Position numbers and translations under genes: made by a program
Shown here: positions 40,881 to 59,400 of the stretch, one piece after another
Position numbering within the stretch: position 1 is the stretch's first letter
How the letters are laid out: each line of letters opens with the position of its first letter
Notes under the pieces: model-generated
Database searches by the model: none
Seen by the model: only the letters and a program-made list of their open reading frames with translations
What the model was told of the DNA's origin: nothing
Source: Cycas panzhihuaensis
Taxonomy: Eukaryota > Cycadophyta
DNA: 64,000 bases
Reading direction: 5' to 3'
NCBI GenBank assembly: GCA_023213395.1
Contig: CM041465.1
Coordinates: forward strand, 221,409,741-221,473,740

Positions 40881-41269
40881 TAAAAAGTCATTATGATAAA
40901 ACTATTCTATGAGTTCTTCATTTAGGCCTCATTATTACATTAACACTTTTGTGGGAAAACCCTTATAAGGAATAAAACCCATAAACTTTCTAAGATCTAT
41001 AGCCCCTTAAATCAAAATGGCTAAGGTGGCTCTTGATGTAGCTTGATAGCCAAGTAGCTTAAATATACAACTTGATCTACTGAGTCTCCATGTACTGTTT
41101 GGTCATCCCCTGTACCTTTGAGGTTCTCACAGGTTCTGATTTTCCAAGGCTAGTAAAACCCTTATTCTTTTATGCCCACCATGGGTTTTCACAAATAGGA
41201 TAGAGCAAAGACTTACTCTTGTTCTTTCACACCCACAAAGGGTATTCACGAATGGAATAGAGTATGATG

Positions 41270-43100
41270 ATCCCATTGTCATCTCCTCCAATCAGTTAAA
41301 GATGGAGGCTCGAAGGCTGAGCTGCCTACGAAACTATTCAAACTTCATCCTTTGCAGTGGTTTAGTGAAGATATTGGCTACTTCATCTACTATGGGGTAG
41401 TACTCTAATTGAATTATGCCATCATAAACTAGTTCTCGAATCATGTAGACTTTTGTACTTACGTATTTAATATGATCATGAAATACATGATTTTATGCCA
41501 TGTGGATTATTGATTGATTATCCCCATGAAGACTAGTAGGATTTGTTTGGGTGATATTCAATGTTTCTAATAACTTCTTAAGCTATATCACCTCCTTGCT
41601 GGTCTCAGAAGCAATAATGTATTCAGCTTCAATAATTGAATTAGTAACTATCTTCTGCCATCTGGATCTCCATGATATTGGTGTTGTTCCAAGAAACGTT
41701 ACATACCCGGGCATGGATCTCCCTGTGTCTTTATCTCTAGCAAAGTTTGAGTCTGTGTATGCATATAGTTTAAACTCTGAATTAGGTTCATACAACAGAC
41801 CATATTTGTTGGTCATCTTAAGGTACCTCAACACTCATACTATTGTTTGCCAATGATTTTGCTTAGGATTTGTTATGTAGCGAGTAAGAATGCCGATAGA
41901 GTATGCAATATTAGGTCTTATATTAGTAGTATAGATGAGACTACCTATAAGTTGCCTGTAAAGTGTTACATTTGCCTCTCGATCATCACCATCAACTATT
42001 AATTTGACATTAGGTTCTATTGGAGTGGCTATAGTTTGAGTATCTTCTAACTGAAACTTTATTAGAAGATCATTGATGTACTTTTCTTGAGAAAGAAAAA
42101 TTTTGCCATATTTCTAAGTGACTTCAATCCCCAAGTAGTATTTCATCAACCTAAAATCAGACAGTTTAAATGTTTTAACTAAGTATTTCTTTAGTTAGAT
42201 GATTGCATATTCAATGTTCCTCATTATAAGCATATCATCCACAATGATTAAGAGATAAGTGACTTTATCTTTTTGGTGTTTGATGAATAATGTCGTATTA
42301 ATATCCTCGTAGTTACAAATCTCATATCTAAGTTGCCTTATTCTTTTTAACAACTTGGTGAACCAAGCACAAGGGGCTTGTTTAAGGCTATATAAAGACT
42401 TTTTCAGCTTACACACCTTATGCTCTAGACCATTAATCTCAAATCCTTTAGACTAAGCCATGTAGATTTCTTCTTCAAGGTCACCATTGAGAAATGTAGT
42501 TATCACATCGGGATGGTGAATTTTCTAGCTCTATTGAGTTGCTAAGGCCACAAGAGTTCTAATTGTGGGCTACTTGGTCAAAGGTGCAAAGACTTCAGTG
42601 TAGTTGATACCTTCCCTTTGTGTGAATTCCTTTACTACCAATCTCGCCTTATGTTTTTCAAGGGTGCCATCAAATCTATATTTATTTGTGTACATCCATT
42701 TGTTTCAAATTACCTTTCTTCCAAGTGGTAGGTCAATGAATTCCCATGTACCATTTTTTATAAGAGATTGATACTCTTTATTTATGGCATTCCTCAAAGA
42801 TGTGTGTTTTATAACTTCTTAGTACGAGAGGGGCTCTTCATTGAGAGTAAGATATAGTTCCGTTGGTTCCAATTCAATGAAAAGTGATTCTTGCATCTTG
42901 CCTTTGTAAGCACTCTTGAGTGCCAATTTTGCCCATCTCACTAAGTCATATATCCTTATTTAGTTGGCAAGCTTCACGAGAACTTATAGTTGGGAATGAG
43001 GTCTTCATTTCTCCAACTACATGGTCTTCGTTTGGATCCTAAAAAGGTTGATTTTTCATATTTGTTAAATAGAATATTGACGTATATGGGGAGCATGGTC
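41270..43100 (-). pseudogene. Copia-3 reverse transcriptase and RNase H
   Basis: RT is readable in minus-strand order with CKLKKSLYSLKQAPCAWFTK (42416-42355) and the active-site block LLIIVDDMLIM (about 42230-42260). RNase H has YAYTDSNFARDKDTGRSMPG and a TNSIIEAEYIIASE block (41834-41583). The end of the polyprotein reads HDHIKYVSTKVYMIRE and VANIFTKPLQRMKFE near 41330-41400, where the usual AD is AN. Stops and frameshifts break the frame. Confidence 0.9.
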
Positions 43101-43345
43101 CATCTGCTACTGCTTTACCTTTATCAACTCTAATGTTCTTGAATGGTAGTGCATGATGTACACTCATTAGTTCATAGTCACAACTACTATTGTCCATGGC
43201 TATATTATTAGATTCTAATAGTTTGAATAACTCTTAAGCGTCTCTCCCCCTCCCCCCCCACCCCCTGAAATTTTGGAATCTATACATCATATTGAGTAGC
43301 ATTATAATAATGATTATTTAGTGTTTTGGAGTTTAATTATAATAA

Positions 43346-44130
43346 TTAATCCTTTGTTTCATTAAACACCACATCTATGTGATGATAATCTTCCACTGTA
43401 AAGGTATAAAGACCTTGTACCCTTTCTTGTCTATAGGTGTCCAACAAATATGCCTTTAAATACCCTAGGCTAGAGTTTATTTCTATCTCCATCCGGTATA
43501 TGGGCATAACATGTTGAGCCAAATATTTTGATATGGTAGGTAATGGGGGCCTATCCAGTCCACTTTTCATTGGGATAAGTTCCTCCTTTAGATGGGTTAA
43601 AAACATTCATACAATAAATAGTTGTCTAAATTACTTCCATCCATAGGTAAACGAGTACATTTTTATAAACCAACATAGCTCAAGCCATATTCATAATAGA
43701 CCTATTTATGCACTCGGTAACTCCATTCTGTTGAGGGGGTGTCTATTATTGTAGTGTGATGCTTGATGCCATTGTCTTGTAAATAAGTTTCAAACTCGGT
43801 AGAGGTATATTCTCTACCATTATCTGTTCGAAGACACTTAATCTGATAACCTGACTCCTTTGTAATATGAGCTTTAAAAGCTTTAAAGACACCAAATGCT
43901 TTATCTTTCTTAGTCATAAAAGCCACCTACACTTTCTTGGTAAAATCATTAATAAAGGATATATAATATAATTTCTGCTTCCATGATAGAATGGACATTG
44001 GTCCACATATATCAGAGTGTGCCAATTAAAGAGGATGACTCAATTTCTATTGATTATCAACAAAGGGTTATCTATAAGATATGGCTATGATACAAGCTTC
44101 ACATTTAAAGGGCTTAGAGGAGAACTTAGG
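43346..44130 (-). pseudogene. Copia-3 integrase
   Basis: The zinc-binding end CEACIIAISYR lies near 44090-44110, followed by LAHSDICGPMSI near 44000-44030. The core is SGYQIKCLRTDNGREYTSTE and YLQDNGIKHHTT (43926-43702), with the second catalytic Asp present in RTDNGREY. The C-terminal region (43606-43346) reads YLDT-type copia integrase sequence such as GYLKAYLLDTYRQERVQGLY and ends VDVVFNE-like. Interrupted by stops. Confidence 0.9.
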
Positions 44131-44639
44131 TAAACTTAGAAGGGTATGACAAAGATCTCTAAGTTGATTGATATGAACATGGCCCTGCAAGTATGCCAAA
44201 GAGCTTCTAGGGACAGCTTAGGATGTGTCAAAGTGGTATTAAAAGAAAAGTCTTCATCTACATAAGGACTTTAAGTATAATTGCCTTCAGAAGATGGGGA
44301 GTTATTCAATCTAAATAATTTACCAAGAAGAACTTTAGTTAAGACCACTCGATTTGTTGGAGGGTGGATGACGTGGAGAGTTTGGTTATTTATGGTAACA
44401 CTAAGATCAAATTCATGGGTGACAAAAGTGGATAAGGAGAGTAGATTTTATTTCATATTAGGAATGTATAGGACATCAAATAATGTAAAGTCTCTCAAGC
44501 CCAGGAGTTTCATACATATATTTCTAATACCTTCAATCGATTATTAGGATTTGTCGGCCATATGAATGACACTATATATATTATAATCAAAAGTTTGATA
44601 TAGATCCTGATTGTAGGTCATATGCTGTGTCACTCATGT

Positions 44640-45790
44640 ATCCATGATCTATAAGGAGGTGTTTGAAGTTATATTATTTATAACTCCAAGAGGGATTTTC
44701 ATTGGTGATTCAAGATCATAAGTGGCATATCCATGATAGGCTTCAAAATACTTCTTAGTTTGATCAATGGTTCTTCCCTCAAGTCTTTGAATGTGTGTTT
44801 GAGTAAAACCTATGCCACCAAACTATTTTTCACATGTTCTATCAACATTGTGAGCCTTGTATTTTTGTTGAAACTTAAGTAACTTGTATGTAGATATACA
44901 ATAGTCTTTTATAAGGTGTCCTTTTCTATTATACCTTTCGCACATGATAATCTAATTTTTAGTTTCTGAAGTACTAGTTTGGCCTAACTGTCTTGCATTA
45001 AAAGATGGCACTTGGCCTTGAGACTATCTAGACTATTGTTGAAGGTTCTGTTGACCTTATGGCCAATTTCCTCTACCTCGTCCTCTACTCGATTATTTCC
45101 TCTACTACGAGAGGGACCCTAATTCTTTGAGAAGCATACTTCTTCTTCCATGTCAAAAATTGCATTCGAAAGAGGATTTGAAATTGCAAAATTAGTATCA
45201 AAGGTCTTATCAAATTCTATAAACTTCTTTGCAAGAGCTTCGAAGCTAAGTGTCTTCAATGTTCCATTTGATTGAAGACTCCCAAGCAAGTTCTTATAAT
45301 TAGGTATATATAGATAGGACTGTATGAGGAATGCCCATGTAATAGATTGGGTCTTAAAAACTTTGTTTATTGGTTATTTGATTGGTCAAAGGAGGTTGAT
45401 TGTTTCATGTGCATATCTCTTTTATTTCTTCATCTTACTCATCTTTAAGACTAGATGAACAAATTCAAGGTTAGATTTTGCATCAAAATTCTTTTTAAGA
45501 ACCTCAAGGACTTTCCAGGCTGTATCATATTGTTCTTCATCAGTTAGATTATGTAGAGAGTAATCAGTCACTAATAGAATACCTACACAAATCTTCTCAT
45601 CATCGATCTCCCATTGTAGTTTAGTTGTAGGATCTATTAGAGCTACAGGTGACATTCCTTCAAAGGCAAGTGTTGTTGTTATCGCAGGGATGATATGTGT
45701 AAGCTACATATGGGCTCTCCAAAGGCCTTTATACTTAATAGCATTATTGACTCCAGTATACCACAGATCCCAAGTTTCTTTCCCTTTTAA
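44640..45790 (-). pseudogene. Copia-3 gag with broken zinc knuckle
   Basis: From KETWDLWYTGVNNAIKYKGL near 45780 on the minus strand, through an open stretch 45655-45422 (LIDPTTKLQWEIDDEKICVG, YDTAWKVLEVLKKNFDAKSN), to a knuckle at about 44900-44942. This reads CERYNRKGHLIKDY, where two of the three Cys of CCHC are Tyr. An Arg/Gly-rich segment (SRSRGNN, near 45100) precedes it. The protease region after the knuckle is too decayed to mark. Confidence 0.85.
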
Positions 45791-45820
45791 GATGCTATTT
45801 ACATTCTGCTTAAACTAGTT

Positions 45821-45832
45821 GTTTTGATACCA
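45821..45832 (-). other. Copia-3 primer binding site
   Basis: Minus strand TGGTATCAAAAC, two bases inside the 5' LTR. This is the usual initiator-tRNA-Met complementary site of plant Ty1/copia elements. Confidence 0.92.
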
Positions 45833-45834
45833 AT

Positions 45835-46136
45835 TGTTGGGTGAAGGATCTAGTTACCACAATCCACTACACTAAAGTAATGATACATAATAAGAACAAA
45901 ATGGAGAGAACAAGATTGAGAGTAAAAAAGAGAGGTGAGAATTATGACTCTCCCTTGTACATTCAGCCTTATCTATCAAAGGATATGCATTAAGGTTTCT
46001 AAAGGAGTTTCTCTCCTAATAACATGATCCTGAAATTACACTTAAATGTAAATGAAATTACATTTAACTATGTGACTTAGCTAACCTAAAGTCATCTTTA
46101 ATTAATCTAATGACCTTGATGCATTAACATCCATCA
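45835..46136 (-). mobile_element. Copia-3 5' LTR
   Basis: 302 bp, partner of 40564-40864, beginning TGTTGGGTGAAGG and ending ATCCATCA on the plus strand. TTTCT follows at 46137-46141 as the right target duplication. Confidence 0.95.
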
Positions 46137-46141
46137 TTTCT

Positions 46142-46968
46142 ACCAATCACTTAAGGGGACTTTAGAAGAATACTAACCATATCCTCTTGGTTAGCAAATT
46201 TGAACAAGATGCAACCCCTTAGAAGGCCCATCACCTAAACTAGTTTTCTAGTCTTTTACTTAGATCTAATCCAGGATCTTAACATATTAAGCCTAGGCTT
46301 AGGTCATAAGAACCTACCTACAAGGTTGTTTTCCTAATGTTTTCTGGTTCTCTATAATATCTTCTCGGGCTTGTAAATAGGTCCTTCCCTGAGAGGTAAT
46401 TTAGGTTTGGTTATGTATTCTAGTTGCTCCCTCCATCATTATTTTAACAAGTCATAAAGAACAATAAAACACATCCATGCATAGCTTAATAAGATTCATA
46501 GAGCTCTCACCCAATACATAGAGGTTCTAGGGCATTACCAGCCTTTGGTTTGAGTGCTCCACTTGTAAAAATCTGCCTATAATGTCCTTACATGCAGCTC
46601 CTCAAAGCATCAATGATCATTTTCCTCCCTGACTGAGACTCTTCCAACCATTAAGTACTTAGTCCCTTATCGTCATTGGATTATTCAAAATTAGGGGTCA
46701 CGTTCCTTCGAATACCCCTTTGGATAGACTATGACATTGTCCCTGTGCGCCGCATGGCTCCATATTTCCCAATTTGTACATGATTAAGGATTGTTCATGA
46801 ACCTTCAAACAAGGGTATCCATTGTTCTTCACATCTCTATAGGACACCTTGCACCATCGCACCCTTCTGAGGTCTCTCAATGGCTTCTGCATTCTCTCCA
46901 ATAGCCTACAATGATGATGTTGCCACCTCAAACCCTGGTAGAGTTGCGTAGACAATTTACCAAATAGG
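46142..46968 (-). pseudogene. LINE-C ORF1 N-terminal part and 5' leader
   Basis: On the minus strand the reading goes ENNLVGRFL, stop, PKPRLNMLRSWIRSK, stop, KTRKLV, stop, VMGLLRGCILFKFANQED, ending LLKSPL at the copia-3 junction. This is colinear with LINE-A and LINE-B. The stops fall at Trp or Gln codons of the sister copies: the Trp before EN is also a stop in LINE-B, and the Trp of KWKT is also a stop in LINE-A. About 46500-46968 would be the 5' leader; an open frame from the TA array into it (46698-47765) is not a gene. Confidence 0.82.
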
Positions 46969-52583
<5,615 letters not shown>

Positions 52584-53983
52584 AATGAAAGAGCTTGGAG
52601 TACTTTCTGAAACAAAATTATATTATATATGATTTTTTAGTATATTTTATTTCAATTGCATAAGATATGTTGAAACATATAAGTGCTATACAATAATTGT
52701 AAAGGATTTACTTTTTTTATAAATATGTACTGAAACATAATTTATATTATGAATCACTTATATATAGTATTCAATATGCTAGTTCATAGGATAACTTTGT
52801 TATGACAAGTATTTGACCTAAGTTTACACTATATATTATATTATTGAATAAGTCTTTACTATTATTCATGAGTAAAAGAAACCTCTTTTAGAGAACATTA
52901 TCATGGCAATTGTTTGATACAAATTTATATACTATATAATTGTGTGCATATGTATGTATGTTAACTTGGCTATAAAATCCATATTCATTGATAAAAAATG
53001 GTAGATGAGCTTGTACCATCCGCTCAACAATTATTAGCATAAAAGAACTCTTTAGGGATATTGTTTGTTATATTTTCACTTCTCAAACTTCATTTAGGAG
53101 GTTATTCTATTGCATGATTAATAAATCAAGTTATGCATATTTCCTTCTAGGGCGATCTTAGAGGGATTCTGAAACCCAAATATATTAGGCCCATAAATCC
53201 TACCTATTATTTTAAATTGGGACAGATACTTCCTCCATAGAGCTCACACTAGAAAAAAACTGTAATAAACTCCATGATCTGCTAAATAGAAAATTTTAAT
53301 AAATAGAAAGAGCCTTACCTTAGATTCAAGTTTTGCAAATGTAGATCTATGCAATAACGTCGCCTAAAACTACATGCAATAGCATGCATTAGCATGTAAC
53401 CCTATTAGTAGAAAGGATATAGGAACATAGGTTTGATGCAAGGTCTTCTATAGTAGATCTATATAGAAATGACACATGCAAATGCATGCAATGACATCCA
53501 ATCTTGATTGCAGAAAGATGATAAAAAGAAGAGCCTTGTCGAAATAAATTCCACTGACAATTAAGAAAAAAAACCTGTAGGTTACTCTAGTAACCCCTCA
53601 ATGCCTTGTGAGAAGATGGCAAGAAGTAGAAGGTTAGTGGTCAAGTATGTCTGGAAATCTTTTCCAATTATCTATGCCCTTTGTCAAATTTTTTTACATC
53701 CATTGTCTGTCAATCTATAGCCATATCAACCTTAACTTGGCACTTGTCTCTTAAACCCTGAAGGGGAATGAGTATTTCGAGTGTGAAGATGTTACCACAG
53801 AGTTGCAATGGCGACTGAACTAGTCTTGGCCGTCTTTGGCTCCCTATGAGCAGGCGGTCATCGCCTTCGTCCGATTATCGCCTTTGTTTATTCATCTCCC
53901 ACTCTCACAAGATGTTCAACTTCTTAGGCTCAAGCCCTGTAACATGATAATCGAGAAAATTTGACTAATAAGGAACTCCTTAA
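52584..53983. other. No recognisable gene; short degenerate repeat
   Basis: AT-rich to about 53150, GC-richer at 53700-53950. Two degenerate copies of a roughly 110-bp unit lie near 53340 and 53450, each starting TAGATCTAT and containing ATGCAATRRCAT-like sequence. Nothing on either strand reads as a protein domain. Confidence 0.45.
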
Positions 53984-54297
53984 TGTTGGGTGTAACACCC
54001 AATTATATAATTGTCCCTACCTACCCTCTCCCCACATTTATTTGTATTATTATATTTAAGGTTGTGAGCCACATAGAGATGTGTGCTACCTCTGAGATTG
54101 ACCAATAAGGGTTCTCTTATTAATGGTGAGCTTGTACTATAAGTATATACATCGGTTTTCTTTCTAATTAATGTTTAACCATTCTTCCTTCTCTTGTATT
54201 AACTTGTACATACTTCATCTTCCTTATGCTTTATTGGTGTATCATTCATTTACCATCATATTTCATTTCTTGTATACATAGCATATTTTTTTTAACA
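53984..54297 (+). mobile_element. Copia LTR (copia-4), 314 bp
   Basis: Begins TGTTGGGTGTAACACCC and ends TTTTTTTTAACA, TG...CA as required. A textbook primer binding site follows at once, so this is a 5' LTR, not a solo LTR. In agreement, the 5 bases before it (CTTAA) are not repeated after it. No copia coding sequence follows. Confidence 0.88.
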
Positions 54298-54310
54298 TGG
54301 TATCAGAGCT
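54298..54310 (+). other. Primer binding site of copia-4
   Basis: TGGTATCAGAGCT directly after the LTR, the classic initiator-tRNA-Met site of Ty1/copia elements. Confidence 0.92.
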
Positions 54311-54349
54311 TTGCATGCTCATTTTCTAACACTTAACACATTACCAAGA

Positions 54350-55530
54350 ATAGTGGATTATGAAATAAATAACATTACCTTTCCAGTCGAGGACATTGAG
54401 AGCATCTGCGTGGAACTTCAGGCAAAAACACCCGTTGATAAATTCAATAGTCTTTATCCTCCTACATGGTCTCTAGAAGAATGGTGAAAGTAATTTGGGG
54501 CCCCATTCTCTCAAGTAAGATTATTTTTTAACTAGAAGGGAAGGATTCTTTAATATTTTATTCTTAAATACAATAGATCTGAAAAAAGTATTATATAGAG
54601 GTCCCTGGTTTATGAGAAATTTAGGTCTAGCTCTCCAACAGTGGTCCCCCATATTTGACGCGAGCAACCTAAGGCCTTTGAAAATCGCAGTTTGGATCTG
54701 GCTACCTTTCTTACCAGATGAATTTAAAGAGTGAACAATTAATCAAAATAGGATCTATGATGGCCAAGGTTATCAAGTTAGACTTAAACACTTTAGATCA
54801 TACCATCAGATGGGTGGCAAAAGTGTGTGTCGTGTTAGATATGACTAAATCGCTCAAAGAGCATCTATTTATTAAAGTTGTAAATAGGTCAATTAAAATT
54901 AACCTAGATTACAAGAGAGTTCTTTTTAGATATTTCACATGTCATAATATTGGGCATGTTCATAAAATTTTCCATCTATTCCAAGCTCCTCCCAGTTTAG
55001 ACCCTTGGAGAGATGAAGTTATCCCATACCAAAGGGCCCCTACTAAGCCAGACACTAATAAGCTCAATAAGGGGAAGGAGTAGTTGGTAGACAATAATCT
55101 TAATAATATTAAGGAAACACTGTAATCTCACACATAAATGGCCCCCCATCTCCAGCATATAACCTTACCTCAAGTAAGAGAAGAAGAAAGGTGGGGGACG
55201 CTAGTCACCAATCAAATGTGAAACAAAGGTAAAAACCACCTCATGAGTACTCAGTCTCTCCAACTAGACTTTAATGACTCTAGAGATCAACTTAAGAAAA
55301 GGTTGAAGGTGGCTTCACCTACCTAAGGACAAACATCTGAAGCTACTGTTATGTCCAAATCTGGACATCCTTGAGAGAATTTAGATGACATACTTATGGA
55401 GGAAGTAGATTCTCAAGATCATGTTCCAAAAACTCAATGGTTAAGATCACCTCATGTGAATACTTATCAAACTCAACAACATGTACCTAGCAATGAAGAT
55501 ATCCCACGCTATAGTTAACTCAAATCTTTA
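54350..55530 (+). pseudogene. LINE-D ORF1 (DUF4283-like, zinc-knuckle protein)
   Basis: A DUF4283-like stretch is readable near 54600-54720: GPWFMRNLGLALQQWSPIF, then PLKIAVWIWLPFLPDEF. An open stretch (54718-55083) contains DMTKSLKEHLFIKVVNRS and a damaged knuckle at about 54930-54980, YFTCHNIGHVHKIF. There the first Cys is Tyr and the last is Phe. A basic, Pro-rich tail follows. Stops and frame changes occur throughout. The start is not certain. Confidence 0.75.
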
Positions 55531-55555
55531 GCTCATATCAATCCCTCTCAACCAA

Positions 55556-58500
55556 ATGGACATAAATAATATTTTAGCAATAACTTAGAATATTAAGGGC
55601 ATTAGTCCCCCCTATTTTTGCAAACGTATGGAGCTAAAATGTATAGTTTGGCATCATCATCTTTATTTTTTAGTTTTAATAGAAATTCATATTGTGTCCG
55701 ATAATGACATGAAGTACACTATCTATAGTATATGGCCTCGACTCAATGGAAAGCAATTATCCCAGACTGACCCATCAAAGGACTTTATATTTTATGGAAT
55801 AACTAGTGGAAGATACATCAGTATATTACAAGTCCTTTTCAAGACTGGTTATATTAAAAAATGGAGAAGGATTAATTTGCTTGTTGGGTCATTAGAGTCT
55901 ATGCCTCTATCGATGCTTAAGTTAGAAATGACTCATGGAAAGCTCTGGCAGATGCTCTTCATAATTATCATATAGAATATGACTATATTTTACTCCTAAG
56001 GGATTTCAATTTTATGGAATATCCTAATGATAAATCAAGTGGTAAATTCAAAAGAGCTTATCAAAAGTATAATTTAACTTTCACCAAACTTAAAAAATTT
56101 TAAGGTCTTTCTAAACTTCTTTGGAAGGGGCCTTTGAAGTTTACTTGGACTAATAATCAATAGAGTAGTAGTTGCATAGTAGAAAGACTAGACAGAGCCT
56201 ACATATCAAATTTACTCATCCATCTTATTGCCCAGTACCAATACATCTCGGACAATGTGATCGTGATATCTGATCATGTCACCATCAAAATCCAACTTTC
56301 CTCTAAGATCAATTATCCTATTATAGGAAAGATAAATTTTAAACCAAACATAAATTTACTCAATTTAGATGACTTTAGGATAACCCTTCAGTATTGGTGT
56401 AAAGAACTGTATACTAATACATATACTCTAGACATCCCTAGTGCTCGGTGGATGACGATTATAAAGGGTCTTAAATCTCACATTAAGATGTTTAACAAAG
56501 ATTGCAAACGTAAATTTGAGGAATGGAGGGAATCCTTAGTGGCCATCATCCGGGACTTGTAAAAGGAGTTTAAAGAAGGTAAAGGTTTGCCTGACCTTTA
56601 ATTAATACTCACTGATTTAAATGATCAAATTTTTCTTATGAAAAAATAAGAAGATGAAAAATGGAAAACATGATCAAATATTTAATGGAAACTCCATGCA
56701 GATTAGAATTAAAAAAAAATTCAACCACTATATAAAAGCAATGAATTACCAATGATCGTTAAAGTGCCTACAGGTTTCCCCTTCATAAATCACGTATTCA
56801 TACCATAAAATCTAAATTGAGTTTTACCATCACTTCAAAAGGATATGGACCACTTAGAGGTTTTCTCCAACCAGAGTCAGAGCTATTCAAATCATTCTTT
56901 CAAAAGTGAAAATTATCCTAGAGGAGTATTATAAGAACCTTAATGATGCTTTTAATAGATCAATCACCAAGGAGGAGATTCACAAAATTATGATGAAGCT
57001 TCCTAAAGGTAAATCTCCTGATCTAGATGGAATGCCTATTGAGCTCTTATTGACTATAGATTTTAAAAAGGTGTTGTAACTCTTAGTAGAAGTAGCAAAA
57101 AAGGTTCATTGGACATGTAGAATAAACTCAACTATTAATGCAGCCATGGTATCTTTAATCCTAAAAAGTGGTACTTCGTCCACCATCCACGAGTGCAGAC
57201 CTATAAGCCTTTTTAACACCTCATATAAAATAATAGCCAAAGTTCTAGCAAATCAACTTAAAGCATTCCTTCCTCAAGTTGTTAATGAAAATTAAATAGC
57301 CTTTATAAGAGGTTGTCATATAGTAGATAGCATAATTGTGATCGTTGAGGCTCTCCATACTATACGTACAAAAAAATAATAAACTACTCTGCTCAAATTA
57401 GACATCAATAAAGCTTATGACACTACGGAATAAGATTTTCTTCTTGTCATTCTCTCCCAAAAGGGCCTACAATAAGACCATATTAAATAGATCAAAGCCA
57501 TGATCTCTTTAGTTTCAATGACTATAAAAATTAATGGCTCAACTGATGGCCTTATCTACATAATTTGAGGAATTCACCAAGGTTACTCCCTATCGCCTTA
57601 TCTTTTTATAATTGTAATGGAAGGTCTCTCTTCTTTACTATTATGGCTCCAATCAATAGGTCTTCTCCAAGGAATTTTTATTGATGGATCAGAGATCACA
57701 ACGTACTAGATTTTCATAGATGAGACCATTTTGTTGGGCCACCCTTCGCATGTAGAAATCAGTGTCTAGATCCAAGTGCTCAATGTCTTTGGCCTTGTAG
57801 TAGGGATGATAATCAATCAAAGTAAATATAGTATTGTTTTCAATGAAGTAGATATATAGATGCAATCCACTTTAGTATTAGTTCTTAGCATTCTTATTAC
57901 CCCTAGATCCACAGTTTTCAAATATTTAGGCATCCCTATGGACCTCTCTAGATTAAAAATTTCTGACTAGCGCCCCTATATTCTAAAAATTAAAAAGAAG
58001 TTGGACTCTTGGCCTATTTGATCTCTTAATTTAGCAGGTCATTGGAGTTTAATAGAATCAACCATTTCCTAAATGCCAAACTATCTAATGTCCATTATTT
58101 AAGCACCTAAAGTTGTATTATCAATAATCTGAAGTCTTCACATAAGATTTCTACAGAAACCATAATAAGTTGATTTGAAGACTTTTCACCTAGTAAAATG
58201 GAGCATGGTATTGAATCACAAGGGTTAAGGTGGCCGTAGTCTTAAAGACCTTTTTATCGTGGCATATGTAAGAGAAGTTAAGTGGTTGTGTGACCTATAA
58301 AATAGAGAGAACGATAAATTGGCCTACATTATTAGGAGGAAGTATTATTTTATGCATTCTACTAAATATCAACTAGCTACTTCTAACTATCTTAACAAAG
58401 GATCTTCTATTTGGAATCATATGGTAATAGCTTGGGATAACCTCCACTAAGATACTATATGCTCTCTTGGTTCAACTAGCAATGAGGTCAATTTTTGGAT

Positions 58501-59400
58501 CAATAAGTGGTTACCTCCAAGGTTCTCCCCTTTAGTCAATCAAGAGGATTTTGCTCCTTTAGCTCAATTCTTCAACTCTTATAATTGGTATACTGTGGCC
58601 CAATTTTATGATTTTGATAAGCTATATTGGAAGGATTTTATTAAACTCTCAACGTGGCTCAATCTTTAACCTAAACCTTTATTTTTGCAAATGGCAGATA
58701 AACTTAATTTCTTCATGTGGAAAGTTCATCCTTTAATTGCCTCAAAGGACTTAAAGAAGGAGGAAGGACTCAGGTTCATCTCCAGGGGTTGAGTGTTCAA
58801 GTCCACATAATTTTATTACTTGTTACATAGTCAATAATTTCATCATGCTCAACCTCAAGTTAAATAGGGATGGATATGGTAGAAACAAGCTCAACTTGAA
58901 CATAACGTGCTTCATTAGAGGATCTTACATAAGGCTTTCATTTTTTAGGATACTTAGGATTAGTGGAATGTGAGTTGTCAATCATACTGTGTAGTATGTG
59001 GTGCTCATGATGATAGTTTAAATTACATCTAGTGGCATTTCCCTCCAGTCTAAGATATTTAGTATACTACTTTTCAGATCTTCAACTTGGACCAAGGCTT
59101 CATCGAAATTTGTAATGATCACTTACCTCTTCATTCTTAGTTAATCAAAGGGAGGTGGGCTACAACTTATGATTAGTTTGCAACTCACCAACACTTGATA
59201 GGCCTTTGGTTTCTTCTTCTTAAAACCACCTTGCATGAAATTTAGAAAATTTGTACCATAACTTATTTTAAAAAAGAGTCCCATCTTTTAATCAAACTTT
59301 TGGGTGTATAAGGAAGAATATTCTGTTATGGCTATCTCACAATCCTCACTTCATTTCTCTTTGCAAAATGCTAAGAAAAATCTACACTCTAATTTTATTA
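55556..59400 (+). pseudogene. LINE-D ORF2 (endonuclease, reverse transcriptase, zf-RVT)
   Basis: Starts at ATG 55556, MDINNILAIT, stop, NIKGISPP, with TAG at the Trp of WNIKG. The endonuclease has FLVLIEIH (Glu of ETH kept), RDFNFMEYPNDKSSG near 55999, VERLDRAYIS and ISDHVTIKI near 56270. RT motifs: LPKGKSPDLDGMPIELLL near 57000, LKLDINKAYDTTE near 57390, GIHQGYSLSPYLFIIVMEGL near 57570 and FIDETILLG near 57715, where the second Asp of the catalytic DD is Glu. The finger is CVVCGAHDDSLNYI near 58990-59030. No RNase H follows. Many stops. Confidence 0.85.

Larger units (their letters stand above)
40564..46136 (-). mobile_element. Copia-3, structurally complete Ty1/copia element (minus strand)
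   Basis: Two LTRs (40564-40864 and 45835-46136), a primer binding site, a polypurine tract and a TTTCT target duplication (40559-40563 and 46137-46141) define it precisely. It is 5573 bp long. The order gag, protease, integrase, RT, RNase H between the LTRs is that of Ty1/copia. It lies inside ORF1 of LINE-C, so it is younger than LINE-C. Coding frames are broken in all domains, so it is not autonomous now. Confidence 0.96.
35974..46968 (-). mobile_element. LINE-C, L1-type retrotransposon (minus), split by copia-3
   Basis: Same family as LINE-A and LINE-B. The 5' end is at the right, abutting TA array C; the 3' end is at the left, where a T12 run (35974-35985) fits a poly(A) tail preceded by TTTTCTTTTCCATTTCAG on the minus strand. 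ORF1 occupies about 46960-46142 and resumes at 40563-39690 beyond copia-3. ORF2 runs 39644 to about 36250. The RNase H part expected after zf-RVT is missing; a microsatellite lies there. No convincing target duplication. The most heavily decayed of the three related copies. Confidence 0.85.

Noticed and set aside
53984-54297. Solo LTR
   Set aside because: A perfect primer binding site follows it and the 5 bases on the left are not repeated on the right, so it is a 5' LTR with lost interior.
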